From the NCBI RefSeq assembly GCF_007565055.1, contig NC_044554.1, positions 20,686,921 through 20,750,920 of the forward strand: a stretch of 64,000 nucleotides of DNA, read 5' to 3'. The stretch is from Rhinopithecus roxellana (taxonomy: Eukaryota; Chordata; Mammalia; Primates; Cercopithecidae). Below the pieces are notes generated by a model. It saw only the letters and a program-made list of their open reading frames with translations, was not told where the DNA came from and searched no databases. The translations under genes were made by a program, and so were the position numbers. Positions 58,605 through 64,000 of this stretch are shown one piece after another (within the stretch, counting starts at the first letter, position 1; each line of letters begins with the position of its first letter).

Positions 58605-60005
58605 TAATTTTCATAAACTATTACATAGTTTGTTAGCTTTTGTGAGATTTCTTGTTCTGAAAAATAGTGAAGGTCTTTTTCATTCATAGAGTGAATGAAA
58701 TTCATGCTTAATACGATAACCATTAATTAGATTTAATGTAAAATCACAAGTTAGATTTATGACAGAAGTCTTATACTGAGAAACTTCAGTGAGCAAAGGG
58801 TAATAAATAAACAAATGATAAAGATATTCAAGTCTACGTTAAAACAAAATTACATTTTTTATAAAGTACAGTTCATACATTTGTGGCTTTCTTAAGTTAG
58901 AAGAAAATTTGACTGAAAAACATTCAGAAAACCACTAAGAAGATAAAATATTTCTACTGAATCCAGGATACTGGGCTATACTAAAAGAGAGCTTACCTTT
59001 TGAGCTACAATTCTGCTTCATGTTATGGCTTAGATCCATAGAAAATAGTTTATTTAAAAACAAATATCCATCATGTGGTTAACAGATTTTCCTGATGAAT
59101 CAGCTAGTTCTGCCTCTGATCTATAGAGTTGTTCATTTTTACAAGTATCAAAATATTTTCTTAGCAACATGGAAACTAGAGTAAAAGTAACTATCATATA
59201 CTGTATCCTCTACACCTTTCATAAAAAGTATTATTACATAATTGGATCATTTGCTTTTTTTCAATGTTAAGTTTATAGAAATTGGATTCTTTATTACAAA
59301 GTTTTTAATGTCAAAACTTATATAATGGGGAAAAGAAGGTAAGATTCAGAAGTGTTAAATGGATGTTTACCAGTTTAAATGTAATATAAAATCACTTTCT
59401 GAGTCTGAATTTTATTTTCTTTATGCAAGACCATTTTTCCATGCTACTAGTGTATTATAATCTGTAACTTAAATACAGCTAATTTTAGTTAAAAATTAAG
59501 TGTTTGCATATTATTATAGATATCTATTTAGCCATTGAAAACAGATAAATTATCAAGATTTGAGATTTGTCACCATTAGAGGCTTTCCTCATAGCACTTC
59601 TACACTTCTGAATTATTTTACAAAAGGAAGGTACTCTAAATCAAAGAATAATAATATTCATAATTACTTTGTTTTGCTCGGTTCATTTAATACTCATTTC
59701 TTCTCTGAACTTTTTTTTTCTCATTTGCTATTTGTAGTTTGTTTCATTCCAAGAAATAAATTGTTATTTCTTCTCTTATTTTACAGATGTGCATATTTAA
59801 AATTAGTAAGCATAAATAAATAACAGTGAAATGGGTATTTATTGCTGTGTTACCAAATTATTTTTATGTAAACTTGAACAATTTTGAGAATGGAAGTGAC
59901 AGATAATAAATACTTCTGGACATCGAGAGTAAACTGAAAATGTTTTGTTGTAGGCAAACTGGGTTTTAGGACCACCTTAATAATGTGGGGTCCAAAATAG
60001 GGAGA
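58605..60005. other. Unassigned AT-rich sequence
   Basis: No named element. An 87-codon frame (59,560-59,823) has no recognisable domain. Confidence 0.4.
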
Positions 60006-60008
60006 AGA

Positions 60009-60312
60009 GGCTGGGCGCAGTGGCGTATGCCTCTAATCCCAGCACTTCGGGAGCCCGAGGCAGATGGATCATTTGAGGTCGGGAGTTCGAGACCAACCTG
60101 TCAAAATGGTGAAACCCCACCCCTATTAAAAAATACCCCCCCCCCAAAAAAAATTAGGTGGGCATGGTGGCACATGCTTGTATCCCAGCTACTTGAGAGA
60201 CTGAGGCAGGAGAATCTCTGGAACCCAGGAGACGACGGTTGCAGTGAGCTGAGATTGCACAACTGTACTCCAGCCTGGATGACATGGTAAGACTCTGTCT
60301 CAAAAACAAAAT
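60009..60312 (+). repeat. AluS, sense, with a C-run in the linker
   Basis: Complete sense Alu from 'ggctgggcgcagtggcgtatgcc' to 'gactctgtctcaaaaacaaaa'. The middle linker contains ten consecutive C (60,136-60,145), unusual for an A-rich region. A possible weak duplication 'aaaatagggagaa' / 'aaaataagtgaaa' flanks it. Confidence 0.93.
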
Positions 60313-60339
60313 AAGTGAAACAAGGAAAAGACACAGAAC

Positions 60340-63165
60340 CTATTATATGATAGACCTATCATATGGTCTATCTTCAAGAATGTTCCATGTGCTGATGAAT
60401 AGTATGTATATTCTGCAGTTGTTGGGGAGAATATTCTGTAAATATCTGTTAAGTCCATTTGTTCTAGGGTATAGTTTAAGTCCATTGTTTCTTTGTTGAC
60501 TTTCTGTCTTGATGTCATGTCTAGTGCTGTCAGTAGAGTATTGAAGTCCCCCACTATTATTGCACTGTTTTCTATTTCATTTCTTAGGTCTGGCAGTAAT
60601 TGTTTTATAAATGTGGGAGCTCCAGTGTTAGGTGCATATATATTTAGGATTGTGCTATTTTCCTGTTGGACTGGTCCTTTTATCATGATATAATCTCTTT
60701 TTGTCTTTGTTAACTGCTTTTGCTTTAAAGTTTGTTTTGTCTGTTATAAGAATAGCTTACTTCTGCATGCTTTTGGTTGTTCATTTGCATGGACTATCTT
60801 TTTCTACTCCTTTACCTTAAATTTATTCAAGTCTCTATGTGTTACATGAGTCTCCTGAAGACAACAGAATCTTGTCTTGTGAATTCTTATCCATTCTGCC
60901 ATTCTGTATCTTTTAAGTGGAGCGTTTAGGCCATTTACATTCAATGTTAGTACTGTGATGTGAGGTACTATTCTATACACGGTGGTATTTGTTGCCTGAC
61001 TACCTTGGTTTTTCTTTTTCTTCTTCCTTTTTTTTAAAATCTTGTTATTGTTCTACAGGTCCTTTGATATCTATGCTTTAAGGAGGTTCTATTTTGGTAT
61101 ATTTCAAAAATTTGCTTCAAGATATAGAGCTTCTTTTAGCAGTACTTATAGTGCTGGCTTGGTAGTGACGAATTCTCTCAGCAATTGTTTGTCTGAAAAA
61201 GACTGTATCTTTCCTTCATTTATGAAGCTTAGTTTTGCTGGATAAAAAATTTCTTGGCTGATAATTGTTTTGTTTAAAGAAGCTAAAGATAGGACCCCAA
61301 TCCCTTCTAGCTTGCAGAGTCTGCTGAGAAATCTGTTGTTAATCTGATAGGTTTTTCTTTACAGGTTACCTAATGCATTTGTCTCACAGCTGTTAAGGTC
61401 CTTTCCTTTGTCTTGACTTTAGATAACCTGATGACTATGTGGCTAGGCAATGGTGTTTTGGGGACGAATTTCGCAGATGTTCTTTGCGTTTCTTGCATTT
61501 GGATGTCTAGATGGCTAGCAAGGTCAGGGAAGTTATCCTTGAGTATTCCCTCAAATATGATTTCCAAACTTTTGGATTTCTCTTCTTTTTGGGAACACCA
61601 ATTATTCTTAGATTTGGACGTTAAATGTAGTCCCAATTTCCTGGAGGTTTTTTTTTTTTTTTTTTTTTAATTATCTTTTCTTCATCTTTGATAGATTGAG
61701 TTAATTTGAAAGCCTTGTCTTTCAGTTCTGAGGTTCTTTCTTCTGCTTGTTCAATTCTATTGCTGGGATTTTTCAGTGCATTTTGCACTGAAATCTAAGT
61801 GTGTCCTTGATTTCCAGAAATTGTGATTGTTTTTATTTATGCTATCTAGTTCACTGAAGAATTTTCCTTTCATATACTCTATCATCATGTTTTTTATTTA
61901 TTTAAGTTGGACTTCACCTTTCTCTGGTGCCTCTTTGATTAGCGTAATAACCTTCTAAATTCTTTTTCTGACTGTTCAGAGATTTTGTCTTGGTTTGGAT
62001 CCGTTTCTGGTGAGCTGGTATGATCTTTCCGGGCTGCTAAAGAATCTTGTTTTGTCATATTACCAGAATTGTTTTCCTGGTTCCTTCTCGTTTGAGTAGA
62101 CGATGTCAGAGAGAAGATCTGGGATGCAAGGGCTGCTGTTCACATTATTTTGTCCCATGGGGTGCTGCCTTGATGTGGTGCTCTCCCCCTTCCCCTAGGA
62201 ATGGGGCTTCCCGAGAGACAAACTGTAGTTACTGTTTTTGCTCTTCTGGGTCTAGCCACCCAGCCAAGTAGCAGACTCCAGGCTGATGCTGGGGAATGTC
62301 TGCAATGAGTCTTTTGATACTCTCCATCTTCAGATCTTGGCATCTGTGGATACCAGCACCTGTTCCAGTGGAGTCAGCAGGGGAGTGAAGTGGACTCTTT
62401 GAGAGTCCTTAGTTGTATTTTTGTTTAGTGCGCTGGTTTTGTGTTAGTTGGCCTCTAGCCAGGAAGTGGCACTTTCAAGAACTCATCAGCTGTGGTCCTA
62501 TATGGAGGACGCAAACTTGCCCTAGGGACACCTAGTTAAGTATTCAGGTTTGTCGGGTGATGGGCAGAGCCATAGGTCACCCAAGAGATTATGACCTTTG
62601 TCTTCAGCTACCAGGGTGAGTTGAGAAAGACCCAAGGTGAAGGCAGGGATAGGGGTGTCTGAACTCAGCCTCTTCTTGGGTGGGGCTTGCTGCTGCTGCC
62701 GTGGGGAATGAGATGTGGTTCCCAAATTCAAGGGAGTTATATTCTCAGGAAGATTATGGCTGCCTCTGCTGAGTCATATGGGTCACCAGGCAAGTGGGGG
62801 AAAGCCAGCAGTCACAGAGGTAACCCCACTCCCACACAACTCACAGTCCTAAAGGCCATTCCTACTCCCACCATGCCCCAACAACAGCACCAAGTCATCC
62901 AGTGACCAGGGTTGAGAACTTGTCCCAGACCATGAGCCTCCCCATTGAGAAAGCAAGCAGACTCACACTTTTTCAGCATCTCAGGGAGCCTGCAATAGCA
63001 ATCCAGCTCATTCAAAACGTTGTGGAATCTCTCGGCTTTCCTGGTATGTTCCTGCGGTAGTTCTTGGAGAAAAAATTCACAACGTGAGTCTCCACATGCT
63101 GCTCTGTTCATTGGAGTGGAAACTACAAGTTAGTCCTGCCTCGATTTTCCAGGATTTCTTGTCTG
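60340..63165 (-). repeat. LINE-1 (older L1P) 5' half, antisense: 5' UTR, ORF1, start of ORF2
   Basis: Read on the minus strand: a GC-richer 5' UTR (about 63,165 down to 62,000), ORF1 (about 62,000-61,020) and the endonuclease part of ORF2 (about 60,970-60,370). ORF1 text includes the RRM-like region with 'IQMQETQRT' and 'HIVIRLSKVKTKER' (frame 61,370-61,636). ORF2 shows 'TLNVNGLN', 'QETH', 'LNIYAPNTG', 'GDFNTLLTALD' and 'KIDHMIG', then ends near a short inverted repeat next to the AluS. The rest of ORF2 and the 3' end are missing here. Both frames are broken; a 21-base A-run (T-run at about 61,648-61,668 on plus) lies inside ORF1. Frames of 60-99 codons in the 5' UTR are not genes. Confidence 0.88.
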
Positions 63166-63169
63166 TCTT

Positions 63170-64000
63170 CTGTTCTCACATACTCTGGACCATACATAGG
63201 TGACTGAATCTATTCTCAAGGCTCTAGGACTACCATTGTTTTTCTGTTCCTCATCATTACACCCATTTCAGACCACACTATTTACTTGGTTCTACTCTGG
63301 ATCTTTTTTTTTGGTCTTTTCAAGACTCCAATAAACCTGCCTAGAGACACTCAATCATTCTGGACTATAGATGTAAATCTCTGCATGGAAAAAGAACACA
63401 ACTGCAAGAAATAAAAGGAAAATTTTATTTTGCTGTCGTCACTACTGTTTATTATTAAACCAATATTTAAATTTAGGTCAACTCCACAAACATTTTTTAA
63501 ATATTTTCTTTATACTAGGCATAATGGTAGAAATAAAAATATATATTATCACTGCTCAAAGAGTATGCAGTTTAAAATGAAGATTTGAAAGTAGAATACT
63601 GAATTTCTATTTAGCAATTTGAACTTATTCATGTGGAGAAAGAAAAAAAAAGAAAAGGAAAGAAATATCTAAGGTATCCAGGTGTAGCACCAGAGAAGCA
63701 CCAATCAACTCTATCTACAGATAGAATTCAGTTCAAAATGGAATTGACTCACTATGCCTCAATTTTTTTCATGCATTTCTAGTAATTTTACTTAAACATT
63801 AAAAAAATTAAAGTAGAGAAAAAGTACAATTCTTAGAAATGTCCTCTACATTTGTCTTAAATGTTGACAAACTGCTAGGAAAACTGAAGTTTAATTATTA
63901 CCTTCATAGATTGTTCATCCTTGTAATTTCGCTCTAGATCATGAGAAATACACTTACAGAAACACATTTCTTTATTCTTTTAAATGTCAAGTTAAATTTT
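63170..64000. other. Unassigned sequence at the right end
   Basis: No recognised repeat or gene after the LINE-1 5' end. Confidence 0.4.

Noticed and set aside
62812..63111. 99-codon minus-strand frame
   Set aside because: Falls in the 5' UTR of the antisense L1P element.
1..64000. A previously undescribed multi-gene system
   Set aside because: No intact non-transposon coding sequence, operon-like layout or conserved RNA is visible; the content is explained by transposons, decayed repeats and local rearrangements.

Overview
The window is AT-rich, gene-poor primate nuclear DNA, most likely from an Old World monkey (macaque or baboon type). The evidence is two AluY copies (about 5,084 and 6,119) with right-arm variants I associate with the cercopithecid AluYR lineage, and a full-length young LINE-1 whose 5' UTR and ORF1 differ from the human L1PA1 form. 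I find no intact host protein-coding gene, no tRNA or snRNA gene, no CRISPR array and nothing prokaryotic. Open frames of 60-120 codons are either chance frames or lie inside transposon copies.

Layout. 0-5 kb: old L2 and MIR relics. 5-6.4 kb: two young antisense AluY copies. 6.4-10 kb: mostly unassigned. 10-11.6 kb: MIR next to a LINE-1 ORF2 fragment. 12.8-18.4 kb: relics reworked by several local duplications and fold-back inversions. 19.1-26.65 kb: an older L1M fragment, then an AluS whose A-tail received a full-length LINE-1 (ORF1 and ORF2 both disrupted). 27-31.8 kb: old repeats. 31.8-35.2 kb: an antisense L1M keeping its 3' end and apparently its 5' UTR but lacking the middle. 38.5 kb: an (ATCT)n microsatellite. 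40.5 kb: an 18S rRNA fragment. 42.6-51.9 kb: Alu/FLAM/FRAM copies, two MaLR solo LTRs and one unnamed LTR-like unit. 52.7-54 kb: a LINE-1 with a 5' inversion (twin-priming form) inserted next to or into an older L1M 3' UTR. 57.7 kb: a short 5'-truncated L1PA with perfect target-site duplication. 60-63.2 kb: an AluS beside the 5' half of an antisense L1P element.

How the parts relate. The elements do not form a pathway; the window is a layered insertion record. The full-length LINE-1 is the only element with promoter, two ORFs and 3' end all present, but two stops in ORF1 and two stops plus two single-base deletions in ORF2 make it non-autonomous as read. The most unusual content is structural: a compound templated insertion near 13.7 kb, neighbouring local duplications, several perfect short-loop inverted repeats, and the rRNA-derived insert. 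Repeat family names come from recognition of consensus motifs from memory, not from a database run; subfamily labels are less certain than class labels.
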